Assembly (NCBI GenBank): GCA_016177915.1 | Contig: JACOUI010000163.1 | Span: 1 to 44,327 of the forward strand | Reading direction: 5' to 3' | Source of the DNA: Planctomycetia bacterium | GTDB lineage: Bacteria > Planctomycetota > Planctomycetia > Pirellulales > S012-138 | DNA: 44,327 bases | Shown: positions 33,153-42,151 of the stretch, piece after piece | How the letters are laid out: every line of letters starts with the position of its first letter | How positions within the stretch are numbered: position 1 is the first letter of the stretch | Notes under the pieces: generated by a model | What the model was told of the DNA's origin: nothing | Seen by the model: the letters and a program-made list of their open reading frames with translations, nothing else | Databases searched by the model: none | Program-made: the position numbers and the translations under genes

Positions 33153-33716
33153 GTGCCTGACGACTTGCGAACACTGGTCGGGCGATGCCTGAAGGGCGAC
33201 CAGACGGCCATGGCCGAGTTGGTCGGCCGCTTTCAGCGCCAGGTCTACGGCCTGTGCCTGCGGATGGTGAGTAGCCACCAGGACGCCGAAGACCTGACGC
33301 AGGAAACGTTCGTGCGGGCGTTGAAGAACCTGGCCAAGTGGGATCCGCAGCGCGAGTTCCGGCCGTGGCTGTTTGCTATTGCCGGAAACCGCTGCCGGTC
33401 GCTATTGGCTACGCGGCTCAAGCGGCCGCCGCGGACGTCGCTCGTCGAGGAAATCGCAGACCCCAGTCCGGACCGCGAAACCCGGCGGCAGACGATGGAG
33501 GAAATCAACCTGGCTTTGCAGAAGCTGCGTACTGAATACCGGGAGGCGTTTCTGCTGTTTCATCAACAGGAACTGAGCTACGCGGAGATCAGCGAGGTGC
33601 TCGATTGTCCCGTGGGCACGGTCAAGACGTGGATTCACCGGGCGCGAGGGGAGTTGGCACGGCACTTGAAGAGGCGGATGGCCGAGGAAGCGTCCCATGA
33701 ATTGCCAAAAGTTTGA
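33153..33716 (+). CDS. ECF-type RNA polymerase sigma factor
   Basis: A 187-residue sigma factor from a GTG at 33153, which has GAGG six bases upstream; the track uses a TTG at 33147. Region 2 reads LCLRMVSSHQDAEDLTQETFVRALKNLAKWDPQREFRPWLFAIAGNRC and region 4 REAFLLFHQQELSYAEISEVLDCPVGTVKTWIHRARGELARHL. It overlaps the anti-sigma gene by 20 bases, as expected for a coupled pair. Targets are unknown. Confidence 0.93.
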   Translation: MPDDLRTLVGRCLKGDQTAMAELVGRFQRQVYGLCLRMVSSHQDAEDLTQETFVRALKNLAKWDPQREFRPWLFAIAGNRCRSLLATRLKRPPRTSLVEEIADPSPDRETRRQTMEEINLALQKLRTEYREAFLLFHQQELSYAEISEVLDCPVGTVKTWIHRARGELARHLKRRMAEEASHELPKV

Positions 33717-34431
33717 ACAGCGTATCAACGAGCTACTCGACGCGCGGGCGGCGCTGGACGGCGACGCTGCGCTGGAATCGCACGCTCGCCTCTGCGATGC
33801 CTGCCGCTCCCTGTGGTCGGCCTACCGGCAGATCGCGCGCGTCGAGCTTTGGCCCGCCGAGGGTCCGGATGTGACAGTCGCGGTCTTGCTGGCCGTCGCC
33901 GGCGACAAACCAGCGGCGGAGATCGTGCCGCTGCGATCGGGCGGCGCGGCTTGGCGGCGACTGGCCTTTGCGGCTGCCGCGTGTGCGGCCATCGTGCTCG
34001 TCTCGTTCTCCGTGTGGACGGTGATCGAGCTGACCAAGTCGCCGGCTGGCGGCGGCACCGTCGTTCACGGCGGCGGCCCAGACAAGGGCGGTACGCAACC
34101 GATGGCAGGGACACACACCCCGAACATTCCCGACCTGGCCCAAACGGCCGCCGACAGCTATCGCGAGTTCGCGCGCGAGACCGGAAAGAGCCTCTCGGAC
34201 GTCGCCGTGCTCGTCCCGTCCGTCGACGAGACCCCGGCACTGCCGGCCGGCCAGGCGGCTGAAAACGCCTCGCGGCTCGCGCCCAACGTCGTCGAAGGGC
34301 TCAAGCCCGTCACGCGTTCCACCGCCGGCACGCTGAGCCTGCTGATGCGCGTCATTCCGCCGCCGACAAAACAGCCTCCCGCCAGGCGGCCTGCCGCAAC
34401 GCAGCCAAAACCGGACCAGAAGAAGGGCTAG
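33697..34431 (+). CDS. Zinc-finger anti-sigma factor, membrane-anchored
   Basis: A 244-residue protein. The N-terminal ZAS domain has the HX3CX2C motif HARLCDAC (His29, Cys33, Cys36). One membrane helix follows (LAFAAAACAAIVLVSFSVWTVI), then an extracytoplasmic glycine/alanine-rich tail. It should hold the sigma factor at the membrane until a signal arrives; release by proteolysis is the usual route in the family. Confidence 0.9.
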   Translation: MNCQKFEQRINELLDARAALDGDAALESHARLCDACRSLWSAYRQIARVELWPAEGPDVTVAVLLAVAGDKPAAEIVPLRSGGAAWRRLAFAAAACAAIVLVSFSVWTVIELTKSPAGGGTVVHGGGPDKGGTQPMAGTHTPNIPDLAQTAADSYREFARETGKSLSDVAVLVPSVDETPALPAGQAAENASRLAPNVVEGLKPVTRSTAGTLSLLMRVIPPPTKQPPARRPAATQPKPDQKKG

Positions 34432-34434
34432 TGC

Positions 34435-36267
34435 ATGAAGCGACACAGCGTACTGCTGTTTGCCGTATCGGCGCTAGTCGTGCTGGTTTTGGCGCTGCCC
34501 GCCGTCGCGCAAGGCACGCCGGGCGCCGCGGCCGACACGCTCGTGCGCCTCGTGCCCGACGACGCCGGCCTCGTCGTTCACGCCGAGGGGCTGGCCGACC
34601 GGCTGGAAGCATTCAAAAAGACGCCCCTCTTTTCGCGGCTGAAGGCCTTCCCGCCGCTCCGCGCCTGGCGGGACGCGCAGCAAGCCGAGCTGGCGTCCGC
34701 CTCAGCCCAAATCTCGCAGGCGCTTGGAGCGACGCCGGAAGAGCTTTGGGAGCACGTTTTCGGACAAGAGTTGGTCCTGGCCGTCTGGCCGCCCGACGAA
34801 GAAATTGCCGCCGGCGAAAAAACCGGCCCGCCCGCCCCGATCAGCGGCCCGGGCCTGCTCTTGGTGCGCGCCGATTCGGCGCAGCGGCTGACGCGGCTCA
34901 TCGACGCCGTCAGCCGGCTGCAGGCCGGCGACGAGCGCACGGAGTGGCGCGAAGCGACGCATCGCGGCGTGAAGTACCGTGAACTCACCGTTCGCGCCGA
35001 CGGCAACGAAGAATCGCTGTTCCTCTGCTCGGTGGACCGCGTGGGCATCCTCACGAACGACGATCGCCTGATGCGCCGCGTCGTCGAGGCGGTTGCCCCG
35101 CCCAAAGCCGAGCTGATCGACCGCCCGGCCACCCTGGACGGATTGCCGGCGTACCGGGCCTGCCTGGCGGACCTGCCCGCATCCGCGACCATTCACGTGT
35201 TCGTGAGCGCCCGCCGCTGGGACGAGTCGCTCCGGCGCGACGTGGCAAGCGCCTCGCCGGCCGAGCGCGGCGAGAAGGAAGGTTTTTTCCGCTTCTGGCA
35301 AAGCGTCGAATACGGCGGCCTGGGGCTGGAAATCGGCGACCGTGTCCTGCTTCAGGGAGTCGTCCGCATGGCGCCGGAGCGGCTTCCTCCGCCACTCCCG
35401 CAGGTACTCGCTAGCTTCTCGGGCGAAACGGCAATCGTGGAGCGAATCCCGGCAAGCTGCCTGGCGGCGGTCGCCGGCCGGTGCGACCTGGCCGGGCTCT
35501 TTCACGCCGCGCGGACCATGGCCCCGCCGGAGGAGCGCCGGGGCGGCGCTTGGGACCTGGTCGACCGCTTCCTCAAGCTGGTGGGGCCGGATTTCGCGGC
35601 TTACCTGACCGCCGACGAACCGCCCGCGTCCCAAGCGACGCCCGTCGAACCGCAGCCGACTGCCAAGCGATCGCTCCCCCTCCGCTGGATGGTCGGAATC
35701 GGCGTCCGCCGGCGCGAGCCCGGCGAGAACCTCCCACCGGGCAAAGATGTGCTGGAAACACTCGTTCCTCTGTCGCTGCAAATGACCTCGCTCCTGCGTG
35801 ACGGCACCCCGTTGGCCCGGCTGCGGACGATCGCGCACGGCGATCACCGCCTGACGCTCGTCGAAAACTGGTGGCTCCTGCCGCCCGGCGCCGTGGCCGC
35901 CTACGTCGTCACGACCGATTACCTCTGGGCCGGCGCCTCCGAGGCCACGATCCGCGCCGCCCTCGAGTTGCGCGCCGAAGACTCGCTGGCCGGTGCCAAC
36001 CGCTTCCGCGGCCTCGTCGACAAGACCCTCGGCGAGCCGACGCACCTCCTCTACGCCGACCTGGCCGCCATGCGCCGCCTCTTGGCAGAGCACAAAGAAG
36101 CGTTCGTCGCCGCCGTGGCCGAGGCGCGCGGGATTCCTCCCGACCGCGCGGAGCGCGGCCTGGCGCAGCTTGCCAGCATTCTGGAGCTGGCCGACACGGT
36201 GGTGGCGTCGATGCACGTCGACGAGCGGCGCGTTTCCGTGGCCCTGGGCGTCTCGGCCCAGCCGTAG
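34435..36267 (+). CDS. Large exported protein of the sigma operon
   Basis: A 610-residue exported protein (signal MKRHSVLLFAVSALVVLVLALPAVAQ), starting 3 bases after the anti-sigma stop. The sequence has alternating helical and strand stretches (LVRLVPDDAGLVVHAEGLADRLEAFKKTPLFSRL ... LASILELADTVVASMHVDERRVSVALGVS), similar in style to DUF3352-type proteins, but I cannot confirm a family. Being the third gene of a sigma/anti-sigma operon, it may be a sensor partner or a target protein. Confidence 0.85.
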   Translation: MKRHSVLLFAVSALVVLVLALPAVAQGTPGAAADTLVRLVPDDAGLVVHAEGLADRLEAFKKTPLFSRLKAFPPLRAWRDAQQAELASASAQISQALGATPEELWEHVFGQELVLAVWPPDEEIAAGEKTGPPAPISGPGLLLVRADSAQRLTRLIDAVSRLQAGDERTEWREATHRGVKYRELTVRADGNEESLFLCSVDRVGILTNDDRLMRRVVEAVAPPKAELIDRPATLDGLPAYRACLADLPASATIHVFVSARRWDESLRRDVASASPAERGEKEGFFRFWQSVEYGGLGLEIGDRVLLQGVVRMAPERLPPPLPQVLASFSGETAIVERIPASCLAAVAGRCDLAGLFHAARTMAPPEERRGGAWDLVDRFLKLVGPDFAAYLTADEPPASQATPVEPQPTAKRSLPLRWMVGIGVRRREPGENLPPGKDVLETLVPLSLQMTSLLRDGTPLARLRTIAHGDHRLTLVENWWLLPPGAVAAYVVTTDYLWAGASEATIRAALELRAEDSLAGANRFRGLVDKTLGEPTHLLYADLAAMRRLLAEHKEAFVAAVAEARGIPPDRAERGLAQLASILELADTVVASMHVDERRVSVALGVSAQP

Positions 36268-36368
36268 TTTGCCAGCGGTCGTACGCGCCGTTTGACGGCC
36301 CCAGGTCCGGGCGGGCACAATGGCATGCGCCGAAAACGACGCCCCCTGCCCTGCTCTCCCGGTCCAGC

Positions 36369-36971
36369 ATGTTTTTTGCACTCGACGGCATCGACGGCGG
36401 GGGCAAATCGACTCAGGTCGAGCTTCTCGCCGAGCACCTGCGGGCAAAAGGCCGCGACGTCGTCACCTGCCGCGATCCCGGCTCCACGTCGCTGGGCGAG
36501 GCGCTCCGCGGCATCCTCTTGAATCGCCGCACGACCATCAGCCGCCGGGCGGAAATGCTGCTCTACATGGCGGCGCGGGCGCAGCTTGTGGAAGAGATCA
36601 TCTCCCCTGCCCTTCTGGCCGGTAAATCCGTCGTCAGCGACCGGTTTCTCCTCTCCAACGTCGTCTACCAGGGACACGCCGGCGGCCTGGCGCCCGACGA
36701 AATCTGGGAAATCGGCCGCCGCGCCACCAAGGGCCTGGAGCCGGACCTGACGTTCGTCCTGGACGTTTCGCTCGACGAGGCCCAGAAACGCACCAACCGC
36801 CCGCTTGACCACATGGAGTCTCAGGGAGACGACTACCGCCGCAAGCTGCGGGAGGGGTTCCTGCAAGAGGCGGCCAGGCGGCCGGACAAGATTGTGGTCA
36901 TCGACGCCCGAGCGAGCGTCGAGGAAGTGCACGCGGCAATTCGCGCGGCCGTGGAGAAGCTCACGGCGTAG
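36369..36971 (+). CDS. tmk: Thymidylate kinase
   Basis: A 200-residue kinase making dTDP from dTMP. The P-loop is GIDGGGKST, followed by the DR motif (SDRFLLSNVVYQG) and a LID region (RTNRPLDHMESQGDDYRRKLREGF). The ATG at 36369 gives the family start MFFALDGIDGGGKS. A CCCCCTGCCCTGC word lies just upstream (octamer 36344-36351), and another octamer (36605-36612) falls inside the gene. Confidence 0.95.
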   Translation: MFFALDGIDGGGKSTQVELLAEHLRAKGRDVVTCRDPGSTSLGEALRGILLNRRTTISRRAEMLLYMAARAQLVEEIISPALLAGKSVVSDRFLLSNVVYQGHAGGLAPDEIWEIGRRATKGLEPDLTFVLDVSLDEAQKRTNRPLDHMESQGDDYRRKLREGFLQEAARRPDKIVVIDARASVEEVHAAIRAAVEKLTA

Positions 36972-37023
36972 AATCAATTGGGCGACGGATGGTACGGATC
37001 AGGCGGATGAGCGCGGATCGGAG

Positions 37024-37758
37024 ATGTTGAATTCCATGCGCGAGGCGCGTACACCTCCTGAGGTCGTCGTTCACGACGGGCTGGAAAACTGCCCGTACCT
37101 GCCCGGCCGACTCTCGCGACTGCCGATGCGCTATCCGCTCCGGGCGCTCAGCCGGTCGGAGATGGACGAGCGCCTGGCCGCCGGCGACCGCCGCCAGGGG
37201 AGCTTCCTCTACCGCACGGCCTGCCCCGGCTGCCAGGCCTGCCAGCCGCTGCGCATCCCCATTGCGACCTTCCGGCCGAACAAGACGCAGCGCCGCGTGT
37301 GGCGAAACGGCGAATCGCTGTTCCGCATCGAAATCGGCGAGCCGACGGTCGAACCGCGCCGCGTCGAGCTTTACAACCTGCACAAGCGGCAGCGCAACCT
37401 GGCCCGCGGCGAATCGTCGATCGACGAGGCCGGATACAGCGCCTTTCTCGTCGACAGTTGCTGCGAAACGATCGAGATTCGCTACTTCATCGGGACCGAG
37501 CTGATCGGCGTGGCCACGGCCGACGTGGGCCGCACGTCGATGTCGGCCGTCTACTGCTATTTCAACCCGGCGTATTCGCGCCATAGCCCCGGCGTCTACT
37601 CGGTCCTGCACGAGATCGATCTCTGCCGGAAGTGGGGCCTCGTGCATCTCTATTTGGGCTTTTACATCGCCGGCCCTACGCGGATGGCGTACAAAGCGAA
37701 CTACCGGCCGCACGAGTTGTTCATCGACGGCCGCTGGGAATTGCAGGACAGCGGCTGA
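37024..37758 (+). CDS. bpt: Arginyl/leucyl-tRNA-protein transferase (Bpt/Ate1 family)
   Basis: A 244-residue enzyme of the N-degron pathway that adds a leucine or arginine to N-terminal residues of target proteins. The N-terminal CPGCQAC zinc/iron-sulfur motif and the C-terminal YFNPAYSRHSPGVYSVLHEIDLCRKWGLVHLYLGFYIAGPTRMAYKANYRPHE match the family. The ATG at 37024 is used; an in-frame ATG at 37036 also has a suitable GGAG. The gene is convergent with, and overlaps by 38 bases, the DUF433 gene. Confidence 0.93.
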   Translation: MLNSMREARTPPEVVVHDGLENCPYLPGRLSRLPMRYPLRALSRSEMDERLAAGDRRQGSFLYRTACPGCQACQPLRIPIATFRPNKTQRRVWRNGESLFRIEIGEPTVEPRRVELYNLHKRQRNLARGESSIDEAGYSAFLVDSCCETIEIRYFIGTELIGVATADVGRTSMSAVYCYFNPAYSRHSPGVYSVLHEIDLCRKWGLVHLYLGFYIAGPTRMAYKANYRPHELFIDGRWELQDSG

Positions 37759-38056
37759 GCCGCTGCTCGAGCGGCCCCGGCCCGGTCAAGGCGCGAAAGC
37801 GGCGCACAAATTCGTCGTCTTCGCGCATCTCTTGGACGATCGCTTCCCGATGGTCGAAGTAGTACGAAAGCGCCGCATGGACTTGCGCCAGCGTGAGGTG
37901 CGGCAATTCGCGGACGATCTCGCCAGGCGTCTTGCCTTGAATCTCCGACAGGGCATAGACGTCCTGCACGCGGACGCGCGTTCCCGCGATGAACGCCCGA
38001 GGACGCCCCTCCCGGTTGGCGCGAAGCTCGATGTGCGTGGCGACCGTCTGGCTCAT
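37721..38056 (-). CDS. DUF433 protein
   Basis: A 111-residue protein from the ATG at 38056. The DUF433 winged-helix domain is visible as GRPRAFIAGTRVRVQDVYALSEIQGKTPGEIVRELPHLTLAQVHAALSYYFDHREAI. DUF433 proteins are often antitoxins paired with PIN-domain toxins, but no toxin gene lies next to it. Its 3' end overlaps the bpt 3' end by 38 bases on the opposite strand. Confidence 0.9.
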   Translation of the reverse strand: MSQTVATHIELRANREGRPRAFIAGTRVRVQDVYALSEIQGKTPGEIVRELPHLTLAQVHAALSYYFDHREAIVQEMREDDEFVRRFRALTGPGPLEQRLSRCPAIPSGRR

Positions 38057-38135
38057 GTCGCAATTGTACGATGCCCAGTCGCGTGCGGGCAATGCGATCG
38101 GCGCATTCGGCGCTCGGCGGGCTGATTTCGGCGGC

Positions 38136-39305
38136 TCAATTGCGCAGCGACCCGCCCAGCCACGCCGCCAGCGGCACGAAGATCACAAGCGGCAGCCAGG
38201 CCGCCAGCTCCGGCGAGATGTAGACCGCGCTGCCCAGATACTGCGCCCCCAGCACCGTCAGCATGAACAGCACGACGACCAAGAGGCACAGCCCCACCGA
38301 GACGAAAACGTTGCGGTTCTCCCGGCCAACCACCAGCGGCAAGCCCAAGAGCAAGAGCGTGATGTCCAAGAGCGGCTTGACGAACCGCGCATGGACCGCC
38401 ACGCGCACGTCCGCCCCGTAGTCCAGGCTGTCGTTTCGCAGGCCCTCGACGAGCGCCGCCGTCGACGAGAACCGCAGCCAGGCGTTTCCCCCCGCAAGCT
38501 GCTCGAACGTCACGTCGCTGTGCACGAAGCACTCGTCAGGTCCAAGCCAGTCGGTGTCCGACGGGCAGAGGATCACGCGGTTGCCGTTGGCGTCGATGAC
38601 CGACGGCTTTTGCGTGAGGCCCTCGGGCTGCACGACCTTCTTGAGCAGCCATCCGCCGGGCCGGCCCTCGGCCGCAGCGCGGTAATAGGCCGCCTCGGCG
38701 GCAAGCTGCGAACCGTAGCGGTCGAGCCCGGCGGGCAAAAGGAAACTTGGCCGGGCGATCATCCGGTCCTTGGCCACGAGCGTCACTCCCCGGATCAGAA
38801 CGTCCGTCTTGTTGTCGTACCGCGGCCGCAGGGCCTGGTGGCTTTCGCCCGACAGGTTCCGCGCCTCCTGGCTCAGCTCGGCGGCGAAGCGCGGGAAGAC
38901 GACCTCGCGCGCGGCCGCCACGAGCAAGGTGACGGCCACGCCCGACAGGAGCACTGGCATGCTGACGCGGAGCTTCGAGATGCCCGCGGCGTTGAGGGCC
39001 GTCATTTCATTGGCGCGCTGCATCACGGTGAGCGTGAACGCCGCGGCCAACAGCACCACCACGCCGCTCGTCAGGTCAAAGAAACCGATCGACTTGAAAA
39101 GATAGAACCGCAAGACGAACAGCCAGCCGTGCTTGTCGGAATAGGCCATGAAGTGGTCGAGATTGGAAAACAGGTCGAAGATGACGAACATCATCGCCAG
39201 GCTGAAAAAGCAGATCAGGAAGTTCCAGAAGAACTGGAACAGCACGAACCGGTCGATGATGTGCGTGCGCGAGAGCTTGCGGAGCGTCGAAAACATGGTC
39301 GTCAT
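38136..39305 (-). CDS. LptF/LptG family permease
   Basis: A 389-residue membrane protein of the YjgP/YjgQ family, the permease part of the lipopolysaccharide transporter LptB2FG. Three hydrophobic segments come first (FFWNFLICFFSLAMMFVIFDLF; FDLTSGVVVLLAAAFTLTVM; SMPVLLSGVAVTLLVAAA), then an extracytoplasmic domain, then three more (LLDITLLLLGLPLVVG; VSVGLCLLVVVLFMLTVL; LAAWLPLVIFVPLAAWL). Only one such protein is encoded here; a second partner gene is expected elsewhere. Start ATG at 39305; an ATG at 39296 is also possible. Confidence 0.9.
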   Translation of the reverse strand: MTTMFSTLRKLSRTHIIDRFVLFQFFWNFLICFFSLAMMFVIFDLFSNLDHFMAYSDKHGWLFVLRFYLFKSIGFFDLTSGVVVLLAAAFTLTVMQRANEMTALNAAGISKLRVSMPVLLSGVAVTLLVAAAREVVFPRFAAELSQEARNLSGESHQALRPRYDNKTDVLIRGVTLVAKDRMIARPSFLLPAGLDRYGSQLAAEAAYYRAAAEGRPGGWLLKKVVQPEGLTQKPSVIDANGNRVILCPSDTDWLGPDECFVHSDVTFEQLAGGNAWLRFSSTAALVEGLRNDSLDYGADVRVAVHARFVKPLLDITLLLLGLPLVVGRENRNVFVSVGLCLLVVVLFMLTVLGAQYLGSAVYISPELAAWLPLVIFVPLAAWLGGSLRN

Positions 39306-39375
39306 CCTTGACGCACGGGGGCAATTCGGGAGGCGTCGGCCGCCCGGTCTTCAAACTCTCAATCTCCGCCGGCTG

Positions 39376-40794
39376 TCATTTCGCGCGCCGAGGCGCGAGC
39401 GGCTCCACCGCACACTCCAGGGCGGGGTCGCCGCCGTCCGGCGACCTTCCCACGCACGCCGGCACGTCCTCCAACCGCCGGCGCAGCGCCGCGGCGAGCG
39501 CCGCAATCCCCTCGGCGATCCTCTCCGCCGGCTGCACGCCGAAGCTCAGGCGAATGTTGCTCTTCTGCACCGGAAATCCCTCGCGCGCATAGCAGAAATG
39601 CCCGGGCACGTACAGCACCCCCTGCCGCAGCGACTCCTCGTAGAGCGGCCGTCCGATGTCGGCGTCGATCCCCTCCGGCAGCGTGAGCCAGACGTAAAGG
39701 CCGCCGCGGGGCACGCGCCAGCGGCAGCCCAGCGGCGCCAGGTGCGTTTCGGCCGCCTTCAGCATCGCGTCGCGCTTGGCGCGATAGGTCTCGCGCAGCT
39801 TGCCGACGTGCCGCTCGAGCAGCCCGCGCTCGTAAAGCGCCCAGGCAAGCTGCTGGTTGAAATTCGGCGACCCGAAGTCGATGTTGCCCTTTTGCGCCAA
39901 GAGCGGCTCGACGAGCGGCGCAGGCAGGATGCCATAGCCGACCCGCAATCCCGGCGAGAACGATTTGGAAAAAGTCTGCGTCGCGATGACCGTCCCGCCG
40001 CCGTCGTCGAACGCCAAAAGGCTCGGAAAACTCTCGCCCTCGTAGCGAAGCTGCCGGTAGGCCGCGTCCTCGATGACGAAGATCGGCCGCCGCCGGGACC
40101 AGCGCCGGGCGATCTCGACGACCTGCGGCCGGCGGTCCCGCGAGAGGGTGATGCTGGCGGGGTTGTCGAAGAAACTGTTGACGTAAATCGCCTTCACGCG
40201 CGCCAGCTCGCCGGACTTGTCGAAAGCCGCGAGTTGCTCGTCGAGCGCCTCGGGGATCAGCCCCTCGCCGTCGGTCGCCACGCCGACCGTCCGCACCCCC
40301 AAGTTCGCCGCCAGCCCGATGAACACGAAATACGTCGGCGCGGCGCAGAGGACGATATCGCCGGGGTCGCAGAGCGTGTCCGCCAGCAAGTGCAAAAGCT
40401 GGTTGCTGCCGGCGGTGAGCACGACCCGATCGGCGGAGATGCCGCGCAGAGCGTGGGGATGGCCGTCGGCCGCCTGCCATTCCGCCAGCACCCGCTCCCG
40501 CAAGGGCAGGAAGCCGGCCGTCGTGCCGTATTGCAGGGCGGCCCGTCCCGGCTCGGGCTGGGAAAGCAGCCACTGGGCCGCTTCCCGCGTTTCCTCGACG
40601 GGAAGCGTCTCCTGGTCCACGAATCCGGCCGCCAGCGAAATCAACTCCGGCCGCTCAAGCGCCATGTGCATGAGCTGGCTGATGGGCTGGCCCTGGGCGA
40701 GCCCGGCGCGGCGGCTGAGAGCGGGAGCGGGCATCGCGGGCGACTTGGCAGCGCCGGTGGCGGGAGGGGACGAAACACGCGGAGTGCCAAGCAT
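39376..40794 (-). CDS. PLP-dependent aminotransferase (class I/II)
   Basis: A 472-residue aminotransferase of the 2-aminoadipate/MocR-type class I/II fold, without an N-terminal regulator domain. Hallmarks: GTTAGFLPLRERV, AGSNQLLHLLADTL, IYVNSFFDNPASI, VIEDAAYRQLRY, and the PLP-binding lysine in TFSKSFSPGLRVGY. Start at the ATG at 40794; the longer track ORF adds repeat-like residues. Substrate is unknown. The last ~25 residues are a variable tail. The gap to the LptF/G gene is 70 bases. Confidence 0.9.
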   Translation of the reverse strand: MLGTPRVSSPPATGAAKSPAMPAPALSRRAGLAQGQPISQLMHMALERPELISLAAGFVDQETLPVEETREAAQWLLSQPEPGRAALQYGTTAGFLPLRERVLAEWQAADGHPHALRGISADRVVLTAGSNQLLHLLADTLCDPGDIVLCAAPTYFVFIGLAANLGVRTVGVATDGEGLIPEALDEQLAAFDKSGELARVKAIYVNSFFDNPASITLSRDRRPQVVEIARRWSRRRPIFVIEDAAYRQLRYEGESFPSLLAFDDGGGTVIATQTFSKSFSPGLRVGYGILPAPLVEPLLAQKGNIDFGSPNFNQQLAWALYERGLLERHVGKLRETYRAKRDAMLKAAETHLAPLGCRWRVPRGGLYVWLTLPEGIDADIGRPLYEESLRQGVLYVPGHFCYAREGFPVQKSNIRLSFGVQPAERIAEGIAALAAALRRRLEDVPACVGRSPDGGDPALECAVEPLAPRRAK

Positions 40795-41064
40795 AGTTAG
40801 ACCCCTGAAACCGGGCAAGATCGGCAATCTGCGGACGGAATGGGGACAGTCGGTCCCGCCGTGGGGTTCGCTGTGCCGGCCCGACATGCCAACTCGCCGT
40901 GCCTTCAACGATTTTGAACCTGCCAATCTCATTGTGTCCAGTGAGCGGTCGTCGGGCAAAGGGCGTCGGCCGCGGCGCGGCGACGTTGCCCCATCGTGCG
41001 GCGGATTGCGGACTTGCGGCAGTGGCGAAATCCCGTGCCAGTCGCCGCCGTGCGTGCAGTCGTC

Positions 41065-41094
41065 TTGACGTTTTTTTCTGCAAGCTGATAAACT
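41065..41094 (+). promoter_or_regulatory. Sigma-70-type promoter for the SpsF-like gene
   Basis: TTGACG at 41065-41070, an 18-base T-rich spacer, TAAACT at 41089-41094. The likely transcript starts near 41101 and has a long leader before the ATG at 41310. Confidence 0.5.
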
Positions 41095-41126
41095 CGACTT
41101 GTGCCGCGATAGCCCGGACCGCGATT

Positions 41127-41253
41127 GTAGGGTGGGTCGAGCTGGCGATGGTGGGCGTCGCAAGCTTCACGACTTTGGGCGCCTCACGCAAAAAAGGGGC
41201 CGCGCGCCGCGAGCGAAGGCCCACCGGAAATGGGCTTGCTCCGCCCACCCTAC
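41127..41253. repeat. GTAGGGTGGG/CCCACCCTAC inverted repeat
   Basis: Ten-base perfect arms 107 bases apart, within the leader of the SpsF-like gene. The arms belong to the same family as the pdxA insertion and the palindromes at 10363 and 32978. Confidence 0.6.
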
Positions 41254-41309
41254 CGTTTGGTGCCGCGATAGCGCCCCACCCCGCGTACGATGGAGCCGAC
41301 GGGAAGAAA

Positions 41310-42074
41310 ATGACCCAGACGCTTGGAATCGTCGAGGTCGACCTCGACTCGGCGCACATGCAGGAGAAAGTGATCTCCCGCCGGCTGGGCGGGAAGCCGC
41401 TCCTGGCGTGGGTCGTGCGGCAGGTCACCGATTGCCAGCGTCTGGACCGCGTCGTCGTGCTGTCGCCCGACACGCCCGCCGCCGACGTGCTGTCGCAGCT
41501 TGTGCCCCCCGACGTGCCGGTCGTGCGGTCGCCGGGCCGCGATGCGCTGGAACGCTTCACGAAAACCGCCGAGCGCTACGACGCGGCGGCCGCGGTGCGC
41601 ATCGGCGTACACACGCCGTTCGTCGACCCGGTCCTCATCGACCGCCTGGTGCGAACGGCCGACGAGCACCCCTCCTGCGACTACATCAGCTATTGCTGCG
41701 GCGACGGCCGCCCTGCCCTGTTCTCGCCCGTCGGCGTGATCGGCGAATGGTGCCGCCGCGCCGCGTTGCAGCGCGCCAACCGCGACGCCGTCGACCACGC
41801 CGTCCGCGACGACGTGACGCGCTACGTCTGCTCCCATCCGGAAGTTTTCAACATCCGCTTGATCCCGCTGCCGGTGGAAATCGACCGCCAGGACGTCCGG
41901 CTGCGGATCGAGTCGGAGGAGGACTGGGAACACGCGCAGCAGATTTTCGAGGCCCTCGGCCCGGAGCGGCTCGATTGGCGAAAAATCGCCGGCCTGTTGG
42001 AGCACAACCCGGCCATGCGCCGCCGCATGGCCGCCCTCAACCAGCTTGACGCGCCGTTGGAGTCCCGTTTGTAG
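41310..42074 (+). CDS. SpsF-like cytidylyltransferase / NTP-transferase
   Basis: A 254-residue nucleotidyltransferase of the SpsF/KdsB kind, which would link a nucleotide to a sugar for surface glycan synthesis. The N-terminal motif is SRRLGGKPLLAWVVRQV, with VVVLSPDTPAAD and the HTPFVDPVLIDRLV segment following. Preceded by a GGGAAG ribosome-binding site. The stop codon (42072-42074) lies in the 46-bp palindrome. It sits upstream of a glycosyltransferase-like gene. Confidence 0.85.
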   Translation: MTQTLGIVEVDLDSAHMQEKVISRRLGGKPLLAWVVRQVTDCQRLDRVVVLSPDTPAADVLSQLVPPDVPVVRSPGRDALERFTKTAERYDAAAAVRIGVHTPFVDPVLIDRLVRTADEHPSCDYISYCCGDGRPALFSPVGVIGEWCRRAALQRANRDAVDHAVRDDVTRYVCSHPEVFNIRLIPLPVEIDRQDVRLRIESEEDWEHAQQIFEALGPERLDWRKIAGLLEHNPAMRRRMAALNQLDAPLESRL

Positions 42075-42107
42075 TGACCGCATTAATGCGGTCACTACAA
42101 ACGGGAC
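42062..42107. repeat. 46-bp perfect palindrome
   Basis: GTCCCGTTTGTAGTGACCGC-ATTAAT-GCGGTCACTACAAACGGGAC; the two halves are exact complements over 23 bp each. It contains the stop codon of the SpsF-like gene, so the C-terminal residues SRL are encoded by the repeat. It may act as a bidirectional terminator or be a mobile palindromic unit; a weak relative is near 129-158. Confidence 0.9.
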
Positions 42108-42151
42108 CGTCACGACGACGACGGGCCTCTCATTAAGCAAATCGGGCCGCC

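Larger units (their letters stand above)
40795..41309. other. Long divergent gap with promoter and repeats
   Basis: No gene supported. It contains a good promoter on the plus strand (41065-41094) followed by a leader of about 210 bases that holds an inverted repeat of the GTAGGGTGGG type (41127-41136 and 41244-41253). Confidence 0.5.
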
